Part shown: in pieces, positions 44,421 through 52,530 of the stretch | Position numbering within the stretch: the first letter of the stretch is position 1 | Layout: each line of letters opens with the position of its first letter | NCBI GenBank assembly: GCA_963833495.1 | Contig: CAWHYJ010000002.1 | Location: forward strand, 186,001-250,000 | Origin: Fodinibacter sp963833495 | Lineage (GTDB): Bacteria; Actinomycetota; Actinomycetes; Actinomycetales; Dermatophilaceae | DNA length: 64,000 nucleotides | Reading direction: 5' to 3' | Translations under genes and position numbers: made by a program | Notes under the pieces: generated by a model | Databases searched by the model: none | Told to the model about the DNA's origin: nothing | What the model saw: the letters and a program-made list of their open reading frames with translations, nothing else

Positions 44421-45602
44421 TCAGTGGAGCAGTGCTCCCTTGAGGGCCGCCTGCGCCGCTGCCCGCCCGACGGTCTGCAAGGAAGCGTTCTCGACGGTCC
44501 ACGCCCGCAGGTGTATGGCCAGCCTCTCGCGCTCCACGTCACCGAGGCTGGCGGCCTCGCGCATCGCGTCGGCCAACGCGCCCGCGTCGTAGCCCGGCGA
44601 CCAGCCGAGGTCCTGCGACACCACAAGCTCGTGGCCCGCTCCCGCACCCGCGAAGATCACCGGGGTCCCGCACGCGGTGGCTGCGTAGACCTTCGTCGGC
44701 TTGGCGAAGTCGTAGCCCTGCCCGGGCCGGATCGAGACGACCGCGGCGTTGGCGGCCCGCAGCCACCGCGCCGCCTCTTCCGGGGGGACCACTCCCCGGA
44801 ACTCCACGGCGTCCGGCGCCACTTCATCGGCGAGTCGACGCAGGTGTGCGACGTCGCTGCCCTGCCCGAAGAAGATCAACTTGGCGTCGGGGATGGTGCG
44901 CCGGCACAGGGCGACGGCCCGCACCAGCACCTCGGCGCCCTGCCACTCTGACATGGTTCCCGTGTAGACGAAGCAGTGGCCCTCGGCCGCCGCGACCGGC
45001 CCGGTGAGGGTGAAGGTGTCGGTGTCCACGCCATTGCCGACCATGACGACCCGCTCGGGACTGACACCGAGGTCGAGCACCCGCTCGGCCACTCCGTCGG
45101 AGACGCACAGCACGGTCGAGGCGCCCCCCAGCACCCACGCCTCGACTCGGCGCAGGGCAGCCACCACGGGTCGGGGCGCGCCCATCGACGCCGCTCCGTC
45201 GGACCACACGTCGCCTGCGTAGTAGGCGAACGGGACACGCTGCAGCGTCGATACCAGACGCACCACTACCCCGGTGGTCGGCGGGGGCTCGGCCACCAGC
45301 AGAGCGGGTGGGCGCCTGGCCAACAGGCGCGCGAACAGCGGGAGGTCGAAGGAGAGGTACTGCAGGTAGCCGCGTATGTTGCCTGTCTCGTCGCGCAGCG
45401 CCGGCCACCGGCTGACCTGAAGAGCCCCGTCTATGCGAGGAGCATCAGCTGGGGGTGTCGTGGTCACCACCTCGACCGGGTATCCGAGGTCGGCGAAGGA
45501 ATCGCCCAGCACACGCACCCGGAAGGCCGCGGCACCGACCTCGGGGGTGAACAGCCGTGTTGCGAGACGTACGGGGCGTCGCGAGCCCATTCGTTTCCGC
45601 AC
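44421..45602 (-). CDS. family 4 glycosyltransferase (WbuB-like)
   Basis: An intact 393-residue GT-B enzyme. RLFTPEVGAAAFRVRVLGDSF is the N-terminal acceptor-side block, FAYYAGDVWSDGAASMGA near 125 resembles WbuB-type transferases for amino sugars, FVYTGTMSEWQGAEVLVRAV near 215 opens the donor domain, and PTKVYAATACGTPVIFAGAGAG near 305 holds the conserved C-terminal Glu/Pro region. Start is GTG 45602 (ATG 45590 is possible), just 4 bp after the Gfo/Idh stop. It probably uses a 2-acetamido or diacetamido sugar made by the adjoining genes. Confidence 0.85.
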   Translation of the reverse strand: MRKRMGSRRPVRLATRLFTPEVGAAAFRVRVLGDSFADLGYPVEVVTTTPPADAPRIDGALQVSRWPALRDETGNIRGYLQYLSFDLPLFARLLARRPPALLVAEPPPTTGVVVRLVSTLQRVPFAYYAGDVWSDGAASMGAPRPVVAALRRVEAWVLGGASTVLCVSDGVAERVLDLGVSPERVVMVGNGVDTDTFTLTGPVAAAEGHCFVYTGTMSEWQGAEVLVRAVALCRRTIPDAKLIFFGQGSDVAHLRRLADEVAPDAVEFRGVVPPEEAARWLRAANAAVVSIRPGQGYDFAKPTKVYAATACGTPVIFAGAGAGHELVVSQDLGWSPGYDAGALADAMREAASLGDVERERLAIHLRAWTVENASLQTVGRAAAQAALKGALLH

Positions 45603-45606
45603 GGGA

Positions 45607-46607
45607 CTACTGGGCGGGGACGTCGACGGTGCGCCCCGTCGCCGACGACTCGAGCACCGCCTCGGCGACCCGCACGGTGCGCAGGCCCTGCGTCATGGTG
45701 ACGATGTCGGCCTCCTTGCCCAGCACGGCGTCGCGGAACTGCTCGTGCTCGACCCGCAGCGGTTCGGGCTTGGGGATGGCGTACCGGACCACGTCGCCCT
45801 CGGAGACGCCACGGAACTTGGAGATGGCGTCCCACGCCTGCTCGATCTCGCCGTTGGCGTAGAAGGTGAGGTCGGCGGTGAGCGTGTCGGCGACGAAGGC
45901 GCCCTGCTCCCCGGTGATGATCGTGACCCGCTCCTTGAACGGCGAGAGCCAGTTGACCAGGTGGTTGGTGATGGTGCCGTCCGAGAGCTGACCGACGATC
46001 GCGACCATGTCCTCGTGCTCGCGCCCGGACCGGTGGGTCGTGCGGGCCGACACCGACGGTGAAGTGCTGCTGGGTGACCCAGGCGGTGAGGTCGATGTCG
46101 TGGGTGCCGAGGTCCTTGACGACGCCGACGTCGGCGATCCGCGCGGGGAACGGGCCCTGCCGGCGGGTGACGACCTGGTAGACCTCGCCGAGCTCGCCCG
46201 GCCTCGAGCCGGGCGCGGGCCTGCTGCAGCGCGGGGTTGTAGCGCTCGATGTGCCCGACCGCGCCGACCAGGCCCGCGGCCTCGAACGCCTCGGCGAGCC
46301 GCGGTGGCCGACGGCACGTCCTGGGCCAGCGGCTTCTCGATCAGGGCGTGCACGCCGGCCGCGGCCAGGGCGAGGCCGACCTCGCTCGTGGAAGACGGTC
46401 GGGACCGCGACCACGCAGTAGTCGATGCCGTGCGGCGATGAGCGCCTCGACGTCGGCCTCGACCGGTCGCCCACCCGCGACGCCGTGCACGTCGCCGCCC
46501 GGGTCGGCGACGGCGACGAGGTCGACACCCGGCAGGCTGCCCAGGACGCGGGCGTGGTGGCGGCCCATCATCCCGAGCCCGAGCAGGCCCGCACGCAGGT
46601 TGGCCAT
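45607..46607 (-). pseudogene. Gfo/Idh/MocA oxidoreductase (WbpB-like), five +1 frameshifts
   Basis: In order the pieces are RAGLLGLGMMGRHHARVLG (Rossmann), IDYCVVAVPTVFHE, EVGLALAAAGVHALIEKPLA (the EKP signature), GHIERYNPALQQARARL, GELGEVYQVVTRRQGPFPAR, DVGVVKDLGTHDIDL and EHEDMVAIVGQLSDGTITNH. Removing one extra G or C at about 46435, 46388, 46306, 46200 and 46053 leaves 331 codons, the usual length. WbpB oxidises the C3 of UDP-GlcNAc-uronate before transamination by WbpE. The ATG overlaps the DegT stop (TGATG), which supports an operon. Confidence 0.8.
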
Positions 46608-47704
46608 CAGGCACCCGCCCCGGCGAGGGCGTTGACCGCCGCGACGATCCGCTCGAGGTCGTCCTGGCTCAGCGAGGGGTGCACCGGCAGCGACAGGCAC
46701 TCGCGCGGCGGCCCGCTCGGTCTCGGGCAGGTCGACGTCGACCTGGAACGGCAGCAGGCGGTGGTTCGGGATCGGGTAGAACATGCCCGAGCCGACGTTG
46801 TGCTCCTCGCGCAGCGCCGCGGCGAACCCGTCGCGGTCGTCGGGCACGCGCACCGTGTACTGGTGGTAGACGTGCACCGCACCGTCGGCGACCGGCGGGC
46901 GTCGTGACGCCGTCCAGGTTGGCCGTCGAGGAAGGCGGCGTTGCTCTGGCGCTGCTGCGGTCCAGCCGCCGACCTTGGTCAGCTGGACCCGGCCGATGGC
47001 CGCGTGGATGTCGGTCATCCGCGTGTTGAAGCCCGACGACCTCGTTGTCGTACTGCCGCTCCATGCCCTGGTTGCGGTAGCAGCCGCATCAGCCGCTCGA
47101 TCTCGTCGGTGGCCACGGAGACCATGCCGCCCTCACCCGAGGTCATGTTCTTGGTCGGGTAGAGCGAGAACATCGCGAACGACGCCGAAGGCGCCCACCG
47201 GGGTGCCGTGCAGCGACGCACCGTGCGCCTGGGCGGCGTCCTCGAAGACCTGGATGCCGTGTCGCTTCGCGATCGCGCGTGATCCGGTCCATCTCCGCCG
47301 GGTGGCCGTAGAGGTGCACCGGCATGACGCCCACGGTGCGCTCGGTGATCGCGGCCTCGACGGCCTCGGGCGAGAGGCAGAAGTCGTCGGCGTCGATGTC
47401 GGCGAAGACCGGCGTGGCGCCGGTGAGGGCGACCGAGTTGGCCGTGGCCGCGAAGGTGAACGACGGCACGATGACCTCGTCGCCGGCGCCGACCCCGCAC
47501 GACGAGCAGGCCGAGGTGCTGGCCCGAGGTGCCGGAGTTGACCGCGACGCAGGCGCGGCCGAGGCCGAAGTGCTCGGCGAACTCCTCCTCGAAGGCCGTG
47601 ACCTCGGGGCCCTGCGCGAGCATGCCGCTGCGCAGCACCCGGTCGACGGCAGCCCGCTCGTCGTCTCCGATGATCGGCTTGGCCGGGGGGATGAAGTCGG
47701 TCAC
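46607..47704 (-). pseudogene. DegT/DnrJ/EryC1 aminotransferase (WbpE-like), about nine +1 frameshifts
   Basis: Fragments give DFIPPAKPIIGDDERAAVDRV, SGMLAQGPEVTAFEEEFAEH, CVAVNSGTSGQHLGLL, AGDEVIVPSFTFAATANSVA, VGVMPVHLYGHPAEMDRI, RHGIQVFEDAAQAHGA, FAMFSLYPTKNMTSGEGGM (the PLP lysine, K in PTKN), MTDIHAAIGRVQLTKV and HVYHQYTVRVPDDRDGF. The minus-strand frame order 1,0,2,1,0,2,1,0,2,1 needs nine single-base insertions and no deletion. Corrected length is 362 residues, typical for the family. The GTG start overlaps the acetyltransferase stop as GTGA. Confidence 0.8.
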
Positions 47705-48301
47705 TGCTGGGCCTCCGTGAGGGTGTCGTCGTGCTCGAGGTAGCGTCTGGCCGGTCTGCGGGCACACCCACGTCCCGGCCTCCGGGCCGGGCTCGAGGGG
47801 CACTCCGGCGCGACCGACCCAGCGGATCCGTCGGGCCGGGACACCGGCCACCAGGGCGAAGTCGGGGACGTCCTTGATGACGACCGAGCCGGCGGCGACG
47901 AGCGCCCACCGGCCGATCGTGACCGGGGCGACGCAGACGGCGCGGGCGCCGATGGACGAGCCCTCGCGGCAGGTCACCCCCACCGGCTCCCAGTCGTCGC
48001 CGCGCTTGAGCGTGCCGTCGGGGGCGACCGAGCGGGGGTAGTGGTCGTTGGTGAAGACGACCGCCGGTCCGACGAAGACGCCGTCCTCGAGCACGGCCGG
48101 CTCGTAGACGAGCGCGTAGTTCTGCAGCTTGCAGTTGTCGCCCATGCGCACGCCGGTGCCGACGTAGGCCCCGCGGCCGACGATGCAGTTGCGACCCAGG
48201 ACGGCGTCCTCACGCACCTGGGCGAGGTGCCAGATGGAGCTGCCGTCGCCGATCGTGGCGCCCTCGGCGACGTCGGCCGAGTCGACGATGCGGACCGACA
48301 C
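47701..48301 (-). pseudogene. left-handed beta-helix N-acetyltransferase (WbpD-like), one +1 frameshift near its end
   Basis: The first 180 residues are intact: hexapeptide repeats such as ATIGDGSSIWHLAQVREDAV, IVGRGAYVGTGVRMGDNCKL, VGPAVVFTNDHYPRS and VTIGRWALVAAGSVVIKDV. This is the WbpD/WlbB type, which acetylates the 3-amino group of UDP-GlcNAc3NA. Near 47745 one extra base (GCAGACCGGCCAGACGC) moves the frame. Corrected, the protein ends RRYLEHDDTLTEAQQ and its TGA overlaps the aminotransferase GTG, giving 199 residues. As read, the frame fuses into the next gene. Start GTG is 2 bp after the dehydrogenase stop. Confidence 0.82.
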
Positions 48302-48303
48302 GG

Positions 48304-49609
48304 TCAGGCCACCCGCTCGGCCTGGCCGACGACCAGGAAGCGCACGCCCTCGAAGCGCCCGCGGTCGAGGATGTTGCGGCCGTCGACGACGACCTGCACG
48401 CCCGGGAAGTCACCGGCGGACAGCTCGCGGTACTCGGCGTGGTCGGCCTGCACGACGACGACGTCGGCGGGGTCGCCCAGGGTGTGGGCCGCCCAGCCGA
48501 ACCGGGCGAGCTCGTCGGCGGAGTACATCGGGTCGTGCACCACCACGTCGGCCCCGGCGGCCCGCAGGGCCTCGACGGTGGCGAAGATGCCGGAGAACGC
48601 GGTCTCCTTGACCCCGCCGCGGTAGGCGGCACCGAGCACCGCGACCCGCTTGCCGGTGAGGTCACCACCGGCGGCGCCGACGGCGAGGCCGACCGTGTAG
48701 GCCGGCATCCCGGCGTTGGCCTCACGCGCGGCGCGCACGACCGTGGCGTCGGGGTCGTTCCAGAGGTAGAGCCGCGGGTAGACCGGGATGCAGTGCCCCC
48801 CGACCGCGATGCCGGGCCGGTGGATGTGGCTGTAGGGCTGGGAGTTGCTCGCCTCGATGACCTGGTAGACGTCGATGCCGACCCGGGCCGCGAAGCGCGC
48901 CGAACTGGTTGGCGAGGCCGATGTTCACGTCGCGGTAGGTCGTCTCGGCGAGCTTGGCCATCTCGGCCGCCTCGGCCGAGCCGAGGTCCCAGACCCCGTT
49001 GCCGCGCTCGAGGTCGGGCCGCTCGTCGAACTGCAGCACCGACTCGTAGAACTCCACGGCCTTGGCGGCGCCCTCGGCGGAGAGCCCGCCGACCAGCTTG
49101 GGGTACTTGCGCAGGTCGGCGAAGACCCGGCCGGTGAGCACCCGCTCGGGCGAGAAGACGAGGTGGAAGTCGACTCCCTCGACCAGCCCCGACCCGCTCT
49201 CGAGCCGCGGCTTCCAGCGGGTGCGCGTGGTGCCCACGGGAAGCGTGGTCTCGTAGCTGACCAGCGTGCCGGGGGTCAGGCCGCGGGCGATGTCGTCGGT
49301 GGCGGAGTCCATCCAGCCGAAGTCGGGGCGGGCCTCGTCGTCGACGAACAGCGGCACCACCACCACGACCGCGTCGCTCTCACGCACCGCCGCCGCCGTG
49401 TCGGTGGTGGCGACCAGCGCACCCGAGGCGACGACCTGCGCCAGCTTCTCGGCGAGGTGGGCCTCCCCCGGGAACGGCTCGGTGCCCTCGTTGACGGTCT
49501 GCACCGTCACGGGGTCGACGTCTGCGCCGTGCACTGTGTGCCCCGACGCGGCGAACTGGACGGCGAGGGGCAGGCCGATCTTGCCGAGCCCCACCACGGT
49601 GACTCTCAC
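48304..49609 (-). pseudogene. UDP-N-acetylglucosamine 6-dehydrogenase-like (WbpA/WecC type), one +1 frameshift
   Basis: TVVGLGKIGLPLAVQFAASG is the NAD-binding start, VSYETTLPVGTTRTRWKPRL and HLVFSPERVLTGRVF follow, and KLAETTYRDVNIGLANQF precedes the break near 48900 (TTCGGCGCG has one extra G). In the other frame it continues with the catalytic-Cys motif GGHCIPVYPRLYLW, then AVLGAAYRGGVKETAFS and a C-terminal domain to the TGA at 48304. That gives 434 residues when corrected. The enzyme oxidises UDP-GlcNAc to UDP-GlcNAc-uronate, the first step of the WbpA-B-E-D route. Start GTG has AAAGGA upstream. Confidence 0.83.
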
Positions 49610-49729
49610 CGGGAATCCTTTCGTTGGCGATCTCGCGACGATCCTATCGGCGCGGCAGGGTCCACCCGGACGCCGCTGGTCGGGCCGGGGCCGGGCCACG
49701 AGCCCGGGTCAGCGCAGCCAGCGGTGGGG

Positions 49730-50023
49730 TCAGCGCAGCCCGCGGTGCGCGGCCCACAGCTCCCCGGCGCGGTCGGCGGCCGCCGCGACCAGCGCCGCCA
49801 GCTCCGGGTCGTCGGGAACCGGGAACGACACGTAGGCAGCCCGCCCCCCGGCCACCGGGCGGCCGTAGGCCTTCACGGCGAGGTGCCCGTCGGGCAGCAT
49901 CCGCACGTTGAGGGTGCTGAGCACGAACTCCTCGCCCCGCCGGGTGTCGGTCCACCGGCGTGACTCCGGCACGGTGACGTTGATCGCCAGGGCGCTGACC
50001 TCGACCACCTCGTCATTGCTCAT
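49730..50023 (-). CDS. small conserved hypothetical protein
   Basis: A 97-residue protein with INVTVPESRRWTDTRRGEEFVLSTLNVRMLPDGHLAVKAYGRP, a beta-rich acidic/basic pattern without membrane helices or cysteines. I do not recognise the family. The ATG at 50023 is the first good start; the frame stays open far upstream but overlaps selD on the same strand in another frame. A 13-base direct repeat (GGTCAGCGCAGCC) occurs at its 3' end, the second copy covering the stop codon. It may be co-transcribed with selD, 38 bp upstream. Confidence 0.55.
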   Translation of the reverse strand: MSNDEVVEVSALAINVTVPESRRWTDTRRGEEFVLSTLNVRMLPDGHLAVKAYGRPVAGGRAAYVSFPVPDDPELAALVAAAADRAGELWAAHRGLR

Positions 50024-50061
50024 CCGCGCAGTCTTCCCGACCCGGTGAGCGGGCGACGCCA

Positions 50062-51045
50062 TCAGGACAGGGTGATCCGGGGCGGTCCCACCACGGTCTC
50101 GCCGACCACTACACCGCCCGGCACCTCGCCCACCACCAGCAGACCACCGCTGGTCTGGGCGTCGGCCAGCAGCAGCAGGTCGTCGTCCGACACCCCCGCA
50201 CGGACGTCGAGGAACGGCTGCACCCACTCCAGGTTGCGCCGGGTGCCGCCACTCACGAACCCGGACCGCACGGCATCGCGAGCCCCCTCGAGCAGCGGTA
50301 CCGCCGCGACGTCGAGGCGCGCCCCCACCCCCGAGGACCGCAGCATCGTCGCCAGGTGGCCGAGCAGCCCGAAGCCGGTGACGTCGGTGGCGGCCTCGGC
50401 TCCGGCCGCCAGCGCTGCCCGCGACGCCGGCGCGTTGAGCGCGACCATCGTCGCCACCGCCTCCGGGAAGACCTCGCCGGTGGCCTTGTGCCGCGAGTTC
50501 AGTACGCCGACGCCCAGCGGCTTGGTGAGGGTCAGCGGCAGGCCGGCGCGCGCGGCATCCTTGCGCAGCAACCGGTTCGGGTCGCCGATGCCGGTCACGG
50601 CCATGCCGTAGAGCGGCTCCGGCGCGTCGATGGTGTGCCCGCCGGCGACCGGGCAGCCGGCCTCGCGGGCCACCGCCGCCCCGCCGCGGAGCACCTCGGC
50701 GAGCAGGTCGAGGCCGAGCACCGCCCGCGGCCAGCCCACGAGGTTGATGGCCAGCACGCACTCGCCGCCCATCGCCCACACGTCGGACATCGCGTTAGCG
50801 GCGACGATGCGCCCCCAGTCGAACGGGTCGTCGACGACCGGCGTGAAGAAGTCGGCGGTGCTGATCACGGCCCGGGTGCCGTCGAGGCGCACGACCGCCG
50901 CGTCGTCACCGTCGGCGCCGACGAGCAGGTCGGGGCCGCCGGGCAGGTCGACCCCGGCGAGCAGCCGCTCGAGCTCGCCGATCGGTACCTTGCAGGCACA
51001 CCCGCCCCCGGCCGCGTACTGCGTCATCCGCACGGTCATACCCAT
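50062..51045 (-). CDS. selD: selenide, water dikinase
   Basis: A 327-residue enzyme that makes selenophosphate from selenide and ATP. YAAGGGCACKVP at residues 12-23 is the N-terminal active-site loop with Cys (not selenocysteine) and the catalytic Lys. VGADGDDAAVVRLDG, ISTADFFTPVVDDPFDWGRI and AANAMSDVWAMGG are the AIRS-type ATP-binding blocks, and TDVTGFGLLGHL near 215 is the second domain signature. ATG 51045 is used; ATG 51039 is also possible. It is divergent from the tRNA-Sec gene and selAB, so the locus is a compact selenocysteine module. Confidence 0.94.
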   Translation of the reverse strand: MGMTVRMTQYAAGGGCACKVPIGELERLLAGVDLPGGPDLLVGADGDDAAVVRLDGTRAVISTADFFTPVVDDPFDWGRIVAANAMSDVWAMGGECVLAINLVGWPRAVLGLDLLAEVLRGGAAVAREAGCPVAGGHTIDAPEPLYGMAVTGIGDPNRLLRKDAARAGLPLTLTKPLGVGVLNSRHKATGEVFPEAVATMVALNAPASRAALAAGAEAATDVTGFGLLGHLATMLRSSGVGARLDVAAVPLLEGARDAVRSGFVSGGTRRNLEWVQPFLDVRAGVSDDDLLLLADAQTSGGLLVVGEVPGGVVVGETVVGPPRITLS

Positions 51046-51078
51046 CACCCTCGCAGCACCTCGGCTAGCCTCACCACC

Positions 51079-51174
51079 GGAGGCGTACAGGCGCCTGGTG
51101 GCCCTCCCGGTCTTCAACACCGGTGAAGCCGAGCAGCTCGGCTTGGCGGGTTCGATTCCCGTCCGCCTCCGCCA
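51079..51174 (+). tRNA. selC: tRNA-Sec (anticodon TCA)
   Basis: The 96-nt gene starts GGAGGCG and ends CGCCTCC-G-CCA, so the acceptor stem pairs perfectly and CCA is encoded. The anticodon TCA is at 51114-51116, in a 7-nt loop closed by CCGGT/ACCGG. A long variable arm (GAAGCCGAGCAGCTCGGCTT region) and the T-arm GCGGGTTCGATTCCCGT follow. The extra-long acceptor/T stack and UGA-reading anticodon identify selenocysteine tRNA. It lies directly upstream of selA. Confidence 0.96.
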
Positions 51175-51191
51175 GACCCCGAGGAGGAGCG

Positions 51192-52529
51192 GTGGCCGAG
51201 CACGACCCGCCCGACCCGCGCCGATCGGTGCCGCGCACCGACGCCGTGCTCGCCGACCCGCGGGTGCGGGCGGCTGTCGAGACGGTCGGGCCGGATGCCG
51301 TGCGCCGCGCCGTCGGTGCCGCGCAGGACCGCGTGCGCAGCGGCCGGCTGGCCCCTGCCGCCCTCGTCGACGCCGTGCTGGCCGACCTGCCGACCCGGTC
51401 GACCACGCTGACCCCCGTCCTCAACGCCACCGGAGTGGTGCTGCACACCAACCTCGGCCGTGCACCGCTCAGCGCCGCCGCCGTCGAGGCGCTGGTCGCG
51501 GCCGCCGGGGCGGTCGACGTCGAGCTCGACCTCAGCACCGGGCGGCGGGGCCGGCGCGGGGCGGGGCCGGTCGACGCCCTCCTCGAGCTCGTGCCGGACG
51601 CCGAGGACGCGCTGGTCGTCAACAACGGCGCCGCCGCGCTGGTGCTCGCCACCACGGCCCTCGCCGCCGGGGGCGAAGTGGTGGTGAGCCGCGGCGAGAT
51701 GGTCGAGATCGGCGACGGCTTCCGCCTGCCCGACCTGATCACCTCGTGCGGCGCGCGGCTGCGCGAGGTCGGCACGACCAACCGCACCCACCTGCGCGAC
51801 TACGTCGACGCCGTCGGACCGGACACCGGCGCGGTGCTCAAGGTGCACCCGAGCAACTTCACCGTCGAGGGCTTCACTCACGCCGTGCCGGTCGCCGAGC
51901 TCGCCCGGCTCGGCCCGCCCGTCGTGCACGACATCGGCAGCGGGCTGCTGCGCCCGTGGCCCCTGCTGCCCGACGAGCCCGACGCCACGACCTCGCTGCG
52001 CGACGGTGCCGCGGTCGTGACGTGCAGCGGTGACAAGCTGCTCGGCGGTCCCCAGGCCGGGCTGGTGCTCGGCCGCCGCGACGTCGTCGAGCGGCTGCGC
52101 CGGCACCCGCTCGCCCGCGCCCTGCGCGCCGGCAAGACGACCCTCGCGGCCCTCGAGGCGACGCTGCGGGGGCCGACGCCCCCAGCGGTCGCCGCGCTCG
52201 AGCTCGGCGCGGCGGCGCTGAAGAAGCGGTGCGACACGGTCGCGGCGCACCTGGGCCGGGCCGGCATCCGGGCCGAGGTGGTGCCCTCGCTCGGTCGGGT
52301 CGGCGGTGGCTCGGCACCGGCGCTGGCGCTCGAGGGCTGGGCGGTGACCCTGCCCGAGACGTGGGCCGAGCCGCTGCGGCTCGGCGACCCCGCCGTGCTG
52401 GCACGGGTGCAGGGTGGCCGCACCGTGCTCGACCTGCGTGCCCTCGACCCCCGCCAGGATGCCGTGCTGGTCGCCGCCGTGCGAGGCGCCGCACCGCCCG
52501 GCGACGCCTCGGCCCGACAGGCGCCCTGA
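51192..52529 (+). CDS. selA: L-seryl-tRNA(Sec) selenium transferase
   Basis: A 445-residue PLP enzyme that converts seryl-tRNA(Sec) to selenocysteyl-tRNA(Sec). LNATGVVLHTNLGRAPLS near 78, VVNNGAAALVLATTALA near 140, VEIGDGFRLPDLI and GTTNRTHLRDYVDA are the SelA blocks. CSGDKLLGGPQAG has the PLP-binding Lys282. Start GTG is preceded by GAGGAGGAGC 1 nt away, only 17 nt after the tRNA 3' end, so tRNA and selA could share a transcript. selB follows after 1 bp. Confidence 0.96.
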   Translation: MAEHDPPDPRRSVPRTDAVLADPRVRAAVETVGPDAVRRAVGAAQDRVRSGRLAPAALVDAVLADLPTRSTTLTPVLNATGVVLHTNLGRAPLSAAAVEALVAAAGAVDVELDLSTGRRGRRGAGPVDALLELVPDAEDALVVNNGAAALVLATTALAAGGEVVVSRGEMVEIGDGFRLPDLITSCGARLREVGTTNRTHLRDYVDAVGPDTGAVLKVHPSNFTVEGFTHAVPVAELARLGPPVVHDIGSGLLRPWPLLPDEPDATTSLRDGAAVVTCSGDKLLGGPQAGLVLGRRDVVERLRRHPLARALRAGKTTLAALEATLRGPTPPAVAALELGAAALKKRCDTVAAHLGRAGIRAEVVPSLGRVGGGSAPALALEGWAVTLPETWAEPLRLGDPAVLARVQGGRTVLDLRALDPRQDAVLVAAVRGAAPPGDASARQAP

Positions 52530-52530
52530 C

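Noticed and set aside
38285..48905. Programmed frameshifting as the cause of the split genes
   Set aside because: There are too many sites, they have no slippery heptamers or shared structure, and they occur in housekeeping-type sugar enzymes that are normally unbroken.
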